From Amphibalanus amphitrite (lineage: Eukaryota; Arthropoda; Thecostraca; Balanomorpha; Balanidae), in assembly GCF_019059575.1 (NCBI RefSeq), contig NW_024883096.1:1-64000 (forward strand): 64,000 bases of DNA, given 5' to 3'. Below the pieces are notes generated by a model. That model was not told where the DNA came from, ran no database searches, and worked only from the letters and a program-made list of their open reading frames with translations. Below, piece by piece: positions 32,080-43,753 of this stretch. Both the position numbers and the translations under genes were made by a program. Every line of letters starts with the position of its first letter. The first letter of the stretch is position 1.

Positions 32080-34702
32080 GTCAGACCGGGCTGGGGACGG
32101 CGGGAGTGACAGATGACCTCAGGTCGGAGGTCAGAGATGAATGATTTCAATTGGCAGAGGTCCATGGCGATAGGAATGATTGCAGACTTCAGGAGATGAA
32201 TTAGTGGATGACTGAGAGGTCAGGTAATAGGTCACAAATACCAATAAACGTTATAGCATACACGATGGATCATAACAAAAGGAAACGCTAGGTTAGAGAT
32301 CACCTGTTGTGCTTGGAACCACAGAGATTCCCAAATCTAAAAGTTACGATCGTGGGATTTGGATACCAAAGGTCACGGCAGCCACTTACCAAGACCAGAG
32401 GCCACGACAGCCGACAGTATATACCTACAAAAGCGGTCGACTTCCGGCTTCCCGCAACAGAAGTTACAAGTGTTACGTAACAAAATCCGGCGCTGCCGCT
32501 TGTTAGACATGCCAAGTGATGTTATGATTCTCCTTGCTCATTGATGCTGCATGGTAACATTTCGGTGAACCGTGCGATCAATTGGAGACTGGATAATTCA
32601 GTTTAGAGTCATGGTATTCTCATTTGTAACGCAACATGAACCGTGTGATCTTGGCCTGGCGTGGACGTTGTTGGTATTGCAGGACGGGTCTGGGTAAGTT
32701 GAGCACACGAACTTTTACATAATCAATTACTTAATCGATCGCATTTAGCTTCAAAGTCAACAGTCGAGTGCAAATATTAATGTTATGACCAAGAGCTACC
32801 GCAAAGCATTACATGGCTGCATCCATTAAAATATTCATCTGCAATTTATAGATTATTATATTATTTGACATACTTACTCTCCGTTTTGCAGAAAGATACG
32901 AGCTAAGCTATTAGTGTTCTACTTAAAAGCTTTTCAAATAAAGGATTGTGAATACGTGAAAGGAAAACAAAATGGTCTTCATTCTTCATGCAATTAAACA
33001 GCTTACCAAGAACATGAATAAACGGCGGAAAATTGAGTTTTATTGCTGCGAATTCAACTCTTAAGCATAGTGACTTTTTTCTCGAGGTCTACATTGTATT
33101 CGATGCCCTGATGCATCAATCATACGCTGATTGCACGGTATGAAGTTCTCCTACAATGTTCACAACTTGTTTAGTTCATATTTCACTGTAAACCGTACTC
33201 AAACAAGAATTAAACAAATAGTTCCATCGCTGAGCCGGAACTGCGCTACAGCGCTGTCAAGAATGCTCCCAGCAGCTGCAAACCAGCACTCATTTCAATT
33301 CATTATTGCCCGGACGCCGGATTTGTAGAGCATTGCGGTGCAGTATGATCTCAGGCGCTCGCAGGTAGTGACATCTAGTGAGAGCAATATCAGCTGACCA
33401 GCAATGCCGGGTCGTTTGTGGCAGCCGGCCGCTATGTTCGTGATGCTCAGATAAGCTCTGAGAGCTTTACCATTGGATGAATGAAAAATCTGAGTGTATT
33501 TGTCAACATATACCGTGCAGGCAATTTCCAGCTCATACGCCAATCGGTAAAGCCGAGCACGTTTACGTTCACAGAAACTTGCAAGCAGGCTAAACGACAG
33601 CTTTTCAATTAGGTTATGCGTCATTTCGAAGAAAACTGTAATGGAAGAATGCCACTCGGAGTAAACTGACTGGCGAAGAAGTTGAGCTAGGCTTTTACAT
33701 GCAACTTCATTAAGTATATCTAACATTCAATCGCGAAGGTTGCATGCATTCCAATAACATGAAGTTCCTTATAATCATTTCCATGAAGCTCTAAAGCGAA
33801 TTGAAAATGACGATAAACCTTGCCAGCAACTATCTATGGCGACGTTTATGTGTTCACCGAGCAATCCTGATACCGCACCCATCAGCGAGCTCAATCGCAC
33901 CGAGTGCATAATCTACTTACACGAGAATTACTTCCCCATCGCGCCCATTGCCCTCAGTCGATATGAGCGACCACCCGGACCTGTGAGCCGGTCTGTTGGG
34001 GAGCGCCTGACACCCCCCGCCCGGCGCCGGGCGCAGTTCGGCACCTGTTCCTCAAACAGCGGACCATTTCTCTCCCGCCGCCCTATGATAACACGACACG
34101 TCCAGATTAGACTTGACGGATGGCCGCCTTTTTCTGATGGAGCCGCCGCCCCAAGGCGACTTTGCATAATGGAAGGCATATTCGATCAACAGAAGGAAAA
34201 CAGATGCCTCGCCATCGCTTGATGTGCTTCTGGCGCGAAGTCGACCCGCGTCTTCCTCCCATCTATTTGCGTTCTTCACATAAATGGTTTATTTATCATA
34301 TATCATCGAACTCCATCCACCAAACCTTGCAGTGAATTTCTGTGCTGGAGCAGATAGACGCATTCTAGCCAGAAAGGTGATAACAGAAAAGTTATATTAG
34401 ATAAATCAGTAGATGGTTAACAATACAAAAAATAAACCATATTGAAACTAATGAATGAACATGTAACGCTACGGATCGTTTACCTTCGCTGTATTTGCTG
34501 TGGATTTATGCTATCGGGCAGCCGGCCACACCGAATGCTATCAAAGTGACAACAGCTGACGACGTCCTAGTTCTCATCTATCACCGTTTTCAGCACATTA
34601 CAATTCACAGCCACCTTTTCCTCAGAGCCGACCTGTCCATAACTCCGCTCCGACTGACCTCCGTGACCCGGTGACCTCTGACGTCACTGTGACCTCTGAC
34701 AG
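32080..34702 (+). other. Intron 8 of the Dscam-family gene
   Basis: 2,623 bases, mostly AT-rich. A 143-codon open frame exists on the minus strand (33295-33726), without recognisable domain or splice context. No repeats of note. Confidence 0.7.
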
Positions 34703-34851
34703 GTATGTGCCCGGTCAGACTGTGCACCGTGGTGACGTTCTCAGTCACCTCAACATGAGCCGGGTGACCCCGGCCGAGGGAGGCCTGTACGAGTGCGCTG
34801 CCTCCAATGCGGCCGGCACTGTGAGGCACGCAGCTCGACTCAACGTCTACG
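34703..34851 (+). CDS. Dscam: Dscam-family exon 9: C-terminal half of Ig5
   Basis: Encodes YVPGQTVHRGDVLSHLNMS, then GGLYECAASNAAGTVRHAAR with the second core Cys, ending LNVYG. This matches a strongly conserved Dscam block (RYvIGQyVtvhGDVISHvNIS...GG-Y-C-ASNrAG-v-HsArLNVYG), which makes it perhaps the clearest family signature in the window. The acceptor is CCTCTGACAG at 34702 and the donor is TACG|GTAAGG at 34852. It enters in phase 2 and leaves in phase 1, fitting exons 8 and 10. The GDVxSHxNxS motif separates Dscam from most other Ig-superfamily receptors. Confidence 0.97.
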
Positions 34852-36961
34852 GTAAGGACCGACGAGCTGCGCTTGTGCGCGTGACTGCGTGTACGATGTT
34901 TGATGTTTTTGTTTTGTTTTTATGGTCGTGGGATGGTCACGGGTGCATACTTGTATTTGATGAAATGCTACACAATAGTCAAACTTTATCAATAACGTAC
35001 TTTAATAAAATGAAGTGGCTAGTGGCAGCACTTTGACATGCTAAATTAGTATGTACTCATTCTAGTAACTTTGTGAATGTACGTCAATCTTTATGAAAAC
35101 TCCCGACAGTAAGGTATAGGGACCTTGTGTGAGGCAGTCTGCATTTTCTGTTTTCAAGCAGAGTACCACAGTAAAAGTATTGCCTACAATATGTTTACCG
35201 ACTCTTCTTGTCTTGCTGTTGCTCCTCTATCAACATGCGACGCCTATACCTATCATATCCTATACATATGCCACACATCACCCCATGCAGAGGTCATGAT
35301 TCCGGCCTCGTGACCTCATCTAGCGGAAAATCGGTACATTTGCTTTTCTGCGTGGAGACAGCACCACATTGCACCACAAATCGACCACCTAACGCCACAT
35401 CATCCGCCAGTGCCCCCGCATGTTCGTGGCATCTCTCTGCGATATACGTTGAGCTATAGTCCATTTCCAGACCGCTGAACTGCCGGCTCGGTCACACGGC
35501 AGCAAATGTGCCCAGTTACTGTCGACCGCGAGCAAAGATCCCACTCTCGCATGAGCGGCTCTGTACGAGTCCGAGTGCCAAGTGGCGGTCGTTCGGTGGG
35601 CGATTATCTCCTAGCATGAGCGTATTGTTCCACACACGCCCAGCTGATCGGGAATTCACCCCCACTGCCATGCCCGGTCAAGAAATAAGCAGTCGACGAT
35701 ATCCGATTGTCGCGAGAGATACGACCTCATCAGTTGGGGAATGGCGCTGTCATCGACAGGCGAGGTCGTATTTTGAAGTCAGACGACACTCGCTTGAGAA
35801 GCCACTTATTGTTATGCATTCCCCAGCCAGCGTCTGAAAATATTCTGGCAAATGAAGTTTTCTGTCGAAGGAGCAGCAATTGTTAAGTTTGTACTTCGGC
35901 GACAGGTATTGCGCTTCAAGTGTCTTGTGGGGGCTGGAAAGTTGGCTACCTGAGAAACATTGCTGAAAATGTAGCGTTCCTAATGAAACGACCTGACGGG
36001 TTCTCGGAACAGCACATTCCCCAAACGAACTTGGTGATTTTATATGCACGCCTTGTTACCAGATTGCTTTGGAGCACAATTGGTTACATTAATTTTCAAC
36101 CAGTGTGCAGCTGTAGAGGCGAATTGAGATCCAGACAGGCCCACAATCTCACAGACGAATAATAAAACAACAGAGTGCTTCCCTAGCAGCCAGTAAGCGT
36201 TAACGAATCAAATCTTTTTAGATCAGCCCGCGTCATATTTCTGCGTCAGCAGTAAGACACCGCCTTGACGAGATAAATGACTCGATCTTTCCGGGCAAAA
36301 TGTGTGTACACATCCACCTCTCTTCGTCTGCATGGCAATATGCTGAGGAGCGGCGACTTCGAGTGGCCCTGCCGACCTCTCCAGCCCACTCCGCAGAACC
36401 CGCGGGGTTAATGGAGCCGGTGAAGGCGAGCAAACACCAATACTACCCGAGATGGCCAATTGGCGACACTCTAATATTCGCGTATTCGCGACTGGTATTC
36501 GCGGGGTGCTATTCCTCCCATACACCCATCTCAACAGTTTCAACACGACGGCAGAGGTCAGCCGCCTCCAACCGCATAAGTCATCGCTGATGGGTGTCGC
36601 CGCCTGACCGGTGTGGACATTTATTGTCGGTGGTGGCCGCTATCGCGCTGCCCGGTCCTGAATCATGGCCAGTTTTCCGGCCGGCCGGCGGCGCTCACTA
36701 CTCGCCGCCTGGACAGAGCGGGGGTCTGCTGGTACAGAGGGGGCGCCGCGTACGGCCCGCATTTCTTTAATAAGGCGCCATGATTAATGACTCGAGGAAC
36801 GGCTGAATTGTTTCCCAGATACAGGAAATTTGATGAAATATTGGAGGTCAGCTGCAATGCATCACTCTGGTCTTCCATACGGGTCGAAGTTGCAAATGTA
36901 TGTTAAATTGTTATGTTTTAAGCGAAGCAGGAGCCAGGGATTAAAATATCTTGTTATGACG

Positions 36962-37066
<105 letters not shown>

Positions 37067-39195
37067 CCCTCTATATCTCTCTTTCCCTTCCATCTCCTTG
37101 CTTTCTCCTCCTTTCTTTCACCCTTTTTCACTCTTTTTCTTTTGTCCTTTGCTTTATGAAATGCAGCACTTAAAAGTGATAGGCGATAAGTATACACTCT
37201 CCTGTAATACCTGGCACCTTAAATTTATATTGCTTTTAATAAGAGGTTAGCTGCAATACGATTGGAGTAGCATGTAACTTAACTCTGCATACAAAAGCGA
37301 GAAATATAACTGTAATGCAAATGTAATTTTTATATCACCGCCACACGCTTATCTAAAAAAAAATTGTTGACTTCTGTTTGAGTTCGCAACTACAGCTCTC
37401 TCAACCTATGTTTTGGCCTCCAAATGGCAGCTCCAAGCGGAACGTCTTGGTAAAGTGCAAATAAACAGGTCCCGGAGGTTGAAAGTCCACCGCTTCTGCC
37501 TTTGACAGGCTGCCTCCGGGTATGAGCTGGGCTTCAGAAGCCGAGAAGCATTCACTCGGAGGAGCTCAGCTCTCAGGGGCCGCTCCAGCTCTCTCGCGCC
37601 GTGTGGGGAGCGCCCTCCAGTGGTTCCAGCCACAGTGCGTGGACACAACACAGACCGCTCACTCCATAGTCAATGTTGGAGATGGTCTGCTGTCAGGACT
37701 TATCATCAGAGGAAGCAATCGACAACGTTTAATCGGTAGGAAAGTAAAATGAATATATGTATTTGATAGTACGGTACTGTTAAAACTATATTATTTGAGC
37801 CGCATTATACTCGTATTGTAGCTTTTCACACGCATTCACCGATATAAATGGCGTATCAATGGGGTAATGTGATGCTCAAACCAATATCATTCTAAATGAC
37901 TAGCAAATAACATCCTTTGCGATGGCATGAGTCCGCACACGGATACGTTTTGCTAACGACGCTGAGTGCCGCTTCCAATGACCGGCGCCGGTAGCGGAAC
38001 CGCCAGTGGCGGCAGGCGGGGCGCAATTGAGTACGAGTGCCAAACTGTGTAAACAGTACGGCAATATCGTCCGACCGGCCAGGCGCCAGCAGCGGGCCAC
38101 GGAGAGGCCACAAATAGCTCTGCCGACGGCGGAAACCAACGCATGTCGCCGATATCCTACCCTGTTAGCGATTCAGGCAAATCAGGGAGCGCCCCGATTC
38201 AGGTAAATCGCATTAGCTCGTTTCCGCTCCGAAGATCACACACTCTGGGCGATTTGGCCGATCTGCACCGCCCGCGCGCTCGTGACTGAATCGCCAAGGA
38301 GTCGACCTTATTCCACCGATCGCGGACCGATTTCATATCGCCCTCTCGGCAGCCTACCGCGGTCGGCCAGAGTCGTCAAGTGCGCGCCCGGGCCCGGGTA
38401 AACAGGCTCGCCGGTCGCCGGTAGCGGCGCGGCCGGCGCACGGCGACACTGTTTGCTATCGGAAGTGGAGAGCCCTGCCGACGGCGATGGCGATAAGCGT
38501 CGGCGAGCGACGGCCCCATAAACGGACCCGACGGAGGCCGCACGCAGAGTGCGACGGCTGGAAATGGAATCAAGGTGAACGGGGTTTTGGAGAACGGCCC
38601 AATGCTCTTCGCGTTCGATGCTACGAGAAACGAAGCCTCTATCGCGGTGAGACTCGTTTTAATTAGTTTTTAAATATACACGGAATTATGTTTATTTTAG
38701 ATAACATGAATTTCATCATAGATAGGACTGAAATAAACGTACATGCTTGATATCGTATTCACGCAATACACAGACAAAGATAATGAAAAACAGTAAAATA
38801 AAATGATGGTAAGAAGGGAAAAATAAAGATTTCGCGGCTCTTATCCACATTAGAAAATAAACATTTATAGAGCAGTGGAAATTGAATGGCTCAGATCAAA
38901 AAAGGGAGGGATGTAGAATTATGTTAACCTCGTAAATGCAAAAACGATCTTCGTTTTGACTACGAACAGCAACCACGAAATAGTCTGTGAGACTGTTGCG
39001 ATTCCAGAATAGCTAATGCTGCAAACTTTTTCAGGTCTGACTTTTACGAGTCACTTTTGTCCTCCCAAGTGCATTAGTCATTAAACATTAGAGAAGCACT
39101 CTCGCTGATGAGCACGTAATTAATTAGAAGCGAAGACGGCTTTTGTCAGCATGACTTGTTTTAGGACCAAATCCTCAACCCGGTCTTTGAAAGTA

Positions 39196-40091
39196 GGGGA
39201 GAGTGGGGCAAAGCGGCCACCCTAACGCTTCTCACGATGCCAACGCTTGATTTTTAAACTTGGAAAGATTCTTTCTATACCAATGTGATCCCTATTAAGT
39301 TGCCTTTTATTTCAACTGCGTTTTATTTCCAAAGGCGTTCACATATGAAAGATATTGACAAAACTTTCAACCTATGCATATTGGCCACTTTGCCCCATAC
39401 CCTGGGGCAAAGCGGCCACCGGCGTTTTCTCAAGTCCCGATATGAGAAACAAAATAGTTGCCTCGTGTACGACTAGGGTATTTGATGGTGATAAGGTTAA
39501 GCGAGGATGGATGTTTACTTTATCATCTTCCACCTGTAGGTAAACAAAGAAAGGATTTTCATGAAAATAAACATTTAATTGCATTATTTGGTAACTCATG
39601 CAACTGAAAAGTGGCCAAGATGAATGCATGACGACACATTTGAAGATCAATAATGTTTTTTTATCCAGATGGAAGCAGCTTATGGCCAATTGGGGGTGGC
39701 CACTTTGCCCCGGCCACTTTGCCCCGCGCATACCGTCCGAGACAAAAATATTCCAGCTTAGCTATTGGTGGGGTAAAAGACATTAAAATTGGTAGAATAC
39801 ATGTACGATAACCATGCAATGCACGGACAAGAACGCTTATAAAAATTCCAAACGGTTGTGGGATAACATAACATTTAAAAATTGTAAACATAGTTGGTAA
39901 CCTGGCAAGAAATGCTTTTCCGTGTTTCACAGAACAATGGTGATGGGCCTGAAACCCCGGTCTGGCTCATTCGAACGACCGTGAAGAGAAGCATAATTGG
40001 AAACCATAAATTTGAACTGACGCCAGCTATGAAGGGCTAAAACGATGGGTGGCCGCTTTGCCCCGGGTGGCCGCTTTGCCCCACTCTCCCC
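39196..40091. mobile_element. TA-flanked inverted-repeat element with GGGGAGAGTGGGG ends, copy 2
   Basis: The left end starts GGGGAGAGTGGGGCAAAG and continues CGGCCACCC; the right end is the exact inverse over at least 27 bases. TA flanks lie at 39194-39195 and 40092-40093. The motif GGGGCAAAGCGGCCACC (or GGCCACTTTGCCCC) recurs internally near 39385, 39402, 39697 and 39713 and is doubled at the right end (40050-40081). About 900 bases, non-coding. It shares only its termini with 7643-8821. Confidence 0.82.
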
Positions 40092-40263
40092 TACGTGAAA
40101 ACTTGAGCAGCCTTTCTGTAAAAACGTCGACGAGACTTTTCCGCACCGGACACCCCTCCTTTCGTGACCAGTGGGAGGGGCAGGTCTAACCTTTCGTCTC
40201 CCCGCTCCCCACTATCGGCGTTTTAATAATTGACCTCACTCACCACCCCTGTGCGTGTTTCAG

Positions 40264-40374
40264 GCGCTCCTGTGGTTCGCTCTACGGGCCCCGTGTCAGC
40301 CGCGGCCGGCTCCCAGTTGACTCTGCGCTGTCCCGTCGGGGGCTACCCCATCAAGAACATCACCTGGTCACACG
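40264..40374 (+). CDS. Dscam: Dscam-family exon 10: N-terminal half of Ig6
   Basis: Encodes GAPVVRSTGPVSAAAGSQ, the first core Cys in LTLRCPVGGYPIKN and the core Trp in ITWSH. Dscam Ig6 typically reads G-P-iR-m-...aGet-i--CPvaGYPI-sI-WE, so CPVGGYPI is diagnostic. The acceptor is TGTGTTTCAG at 40263 and the donor is CACG|GTGAGT at 40375, phase 1 at both ends. At 111 bases it is the shortest exon here. It is followed by the largest intron in the window (10,854 bases), which holds several transposons. Confidence 0.94.
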
Positions 40375-41586
40375 GTGAGTGCCAATGACGTCATCTCGTC
40401 ACATAGTGATAGAAACATCACCATTTACAAATTTATCTGGCTAGTGGCTACATTGTTATTGTCTTACATTGCAATAATTTGCCTTCACGGCTATGTTTCA
40501 TCACCGGCACTTTGCATGGTGTATTGAAATTAAAACCTATCATTCGTACGCCACTTTTGCATGACTGATGGCCTCCACAGGGTAATTCATTTATGAGTAA
40601 TATCGTTCTCACGATACCAACCGAGAAATGACAGGCCAGATGCGGGACGCCCCCGCACTGACCTAGCTCGGCCGGGAGCGAGTGCGCTGGGCAAGTTCGT
40701 AAATGGCGAGATCAGCAGCTCTATGGCAGGATTAAGGACTGAATACCTCGACTGAAGCTTGTGACGAAATATGGTGTCCGTCGTCGTCATTTCCTATTGG
40801 TATGCTAATGCGGTATTTGTGCTTTGGTATACCAGATAAAACACCGAGTGGTCTGGCGAATGTGAGGAAATATTGATGCCATCCTCCTCAACAGTCGGCC
40901 ATGTTTGTATATTGCAATATACCTATGGTGGTTGCAAAAAGGCAGGAAGACCTCAAAACGTTTCTTTTTAGTTGGACCATTGCGCAAGCTTTTCCATCCG
41001 GTCGTCTCCGTCCAAACAAGTTTAGCGGCAAACGTTTGATCCACAAAAGTCAGAGCCGAAATAGAAATTAAATAAACTTCGCAACTTGTAAGTCTAAAAT
41101 CAGTTTGTGGCACAACGAAGAAACTTTTCCATTAACTATTTCCATTTCGCTAAGAGAAAAGATCCATCTTTCAAGGATCTTTCAAGAGGCTTTTGCCCAG
41201 TTTCAGAATGGGAAAGGTTTACTACGGAGCGAGCGAAGCGAGCGTAGTCTTTCGTAGGTCCCTACTCCCTACAATCGTCCTAATACACATAAAGCTTGCA
41301 TGAACAATAACGCATGCGAATATAGTTATGTATTTTATATTGCTGTAGTAAATAATCTTGAATTTAGATACACAGCGGCTTACTTGACTGAAAATAAAAT
41401 GTTTCAGAAATTCATACGATAGTTCGCAAGTGCAGCTACTTTCGTAAAGCAAAACTTAGGCACATAAAGGACATTTTTATCATACCACCATGCAAGCCTC
41501 ATTTCTTGAAAGATCTTGAAACTAAGCAGACGTATAAAAGGCTACTTCACCTAACCGTGCGTCCTCTGCAACGCAAAACCCATTAA

Positions 41587-42752
41587 CCCGCGCCCCGTAG
41601 GGCTACCGGCGGACCCTACCACCCGTAGGGGGGGCCGTTTCGGCCCCCCCTAAGATCTCGGAAAGTTACCGGCCGATTTTCAAAATTCAAACGGCGTTCG
41701 ATAGCACCACCTGGGAACTACCTTGTGACCAAATTTCATTGACCTAGGTCTAACCGATGACGTCACAGGTCAGGTCAAAGGTCAGATTTTCACCGTTCAC
41801 AGGCAATTCAAGAAATGTGCTGTGAAAGCAAGTAAATTGGTTATTTATTGAAAACCATCGATGGTACATTGTTCGTCAAACACATACTTTGCTATCTGAG
41901 GTCACTGATACCAGGTCAGGTCACAGCGAGGTCAGGTCACCGGGGGTCACAATATGAATGTGTCGTGTGATACATGTTTTATGGTCCATTTTACATGAAA
42001 AATGCGATTATGTGGGTTAGGCAGCCTTTGGGGCCAGCCTAGGTCACGTTTTGGTGAAGGTCAGGTCTAGGTCAGGTCAAATTAGGTCAAATTTCAAAGT
42101 TGATATTTTTGCATAAAATGGGTATCGATTCGATGCAGCTCGTCACGGGGAGTCTAATGGTGGTCTTCGTTTTGCTCTACGAGTTCTAGAATTGCCAAAA
42201 ATTGAGTTTGAAAATTTGACGGCATCATTTTTGAACAGTTTTTTCGCTATAACTTGGCCAAAAAACGAGGTATCGATCTGAAATTTGGTATGTAGATAGA
42301 AGACGGTAGGCACTATCACATATATTCCGGTTTTTTCGAAACTCAAAAAACTTTTTTGATTTTCTGGCGAATATATCCAAAAAATGCTTTTTTGATTTTT
42401 GGGGGTCAAAACTAAAAAATTTCAAAAATTCGAGATAGCAGTTTTGTAGCCCTGTCAATTCTACACCTTTTATGTCTTGATCATTTTTCTGTATCTTCAA
42501 AGCTGTAGTCCTGACAGGTCTACTCGCGAAGGTCTTTTTTTCGGTCGAAAATGACAGAACATGACGTCACTCTGACGTCATTTGTGGCCAACCTATCATA
42601 GCCTCTGGAAAATTTTTTGGTCACAATGTGTAAAATTGATGCCCGGAGGGGTCCTGAAAGTTTGGTGGCGATATCTCCAGCCGTTTAGGAGATATCGACC
42701 GAAAAGGACAGGGGGGGGGGGGGCCGTTTCGGCCCCCCCTACGGGGCGCGGG
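41587..42752. mobile_element. TTAA-class non-autonomous element, subfamily A, copy 1
   Basis: Ends in CCCGCGCCCCGTAGG and its inverse, flanked by TTAA at 41583-41586 and 42753-42756. Just inside each end is a GC hairpin with the core GGGCCGTTTCGGCCC. The interior shares AAAATTCAAACGGCGT, CGATGACGTCACAGGTCAGG and CATGACGTCACTCTGACGTC with 53071-54246. About 14 AGGTCA/TGACCT hexamers were counted by hand. TTAA duplication plus CCC...GGG termini are piggyBac-like; no transposase is present. Confidence 0.85.
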
Positions 42753-42756
42753 TTAA

Positions 42757-43753
42757 CCCGCGCACCGACGGGGGGGAGGGCGGATATCCGCCCCCCTGAG
42801 GTTTTTCGCGAATAGCGGGAAAACCGCGGCGCGTAGCGCCGCGAAATTTGGTATGACTATAACCTCATCAATTTTACACATGGTGTGCAAGTTTGAACTT
42901 CCTATCTTTTAAGGTCAGGTCACCAGGTGACTTTGAATGACCCAACCTCAAGTCACTTTTTTGCAACTTTGTCACCGTGCCACAGCTACAGTAGATGTCG
43001 GAGGCCTTTGAAAGTCGCAGGATATTATTAGGTCATTAGTAGCTACAATTTGTATATCTCGGAATTTTGATATCGGTGACCTAAGGTCAGGTCAATTTCG
43101 CGACCTCCCCATTATAAATCAATGGGGGAAAAATCAACTCCCTGTTTTACCACTAAAACGGGTCGGAATGGCCCCATATACTTTACATGACTTCATATAC
43201 GATCAACCTTCACTACCTTGAGGTCTGTTTTGCTGTTGGGCAGCTGTGAGGTCATGTGACGTCATCAAAGGTCACTAAAGGTTTTTGGCCAATAACTCCG
43301 TACAGGAACAAGATACAGACGCGTGGATGGTCTCATTGTGTTCAGCTCGTCAAGACGCATCGAATGATATACATGATGACCTCGAGGTCACGTGACCTGA
43401 GGTCAACCTTTGACCTTGACCTTTCGAGGTCAACATATATAGCATTCGATGCGGATTGACGAGAGGATCACGATGATGCCCTTAGTTTGTTCCTATCTTG
43501 ACTAATTCGAAAGTTATTCGAGAAAAAACTCTATATCTAGCGCCGCCATTTTGACTTTTTCGACCCCTGTGACGTCATCTTTGACCTGACCTGAAAATGA
43601 CCTTTGTAAAAATTGTAGATCTTGGCCGTGCGTATCCGATGCCGTTTACCGCTTGTCGCTATCTTGCTTCGTTCTCGAGATCTCAGGGGGGGGGGCGGTC
43701 ATCCGCCCCCCCCGTCGGTGCGAAGTTGGCGCAGACCCCCGTCGGTGCGCGGG
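42757..43753. mobile_element. TTAA-class non-autonomous element, subfamily B, copy 1
   Basis: Ends in CCCGCGCACCGACGGGGG and its inverse. It shares the TTAA at 42753-42756 with the preceding element and has its own TTAA at 43754-43757. Inner hairpins are GGGCGGATATCCGCCC on the left and GGGCGGTCATCCGCCC on the right. About 18 AGGTCA/TGACCT hexamers in 997 bases by hand count. The interior is related to 5999-7148 rather than to its neighbour. Confidence 0.85.

Noticed and set aside
33295..33726. 143-codon minus-strand open frame
   Set aside because: No recognisable domain and no splice or promoter context; AT-rich intronic sequence can produce this by chance.
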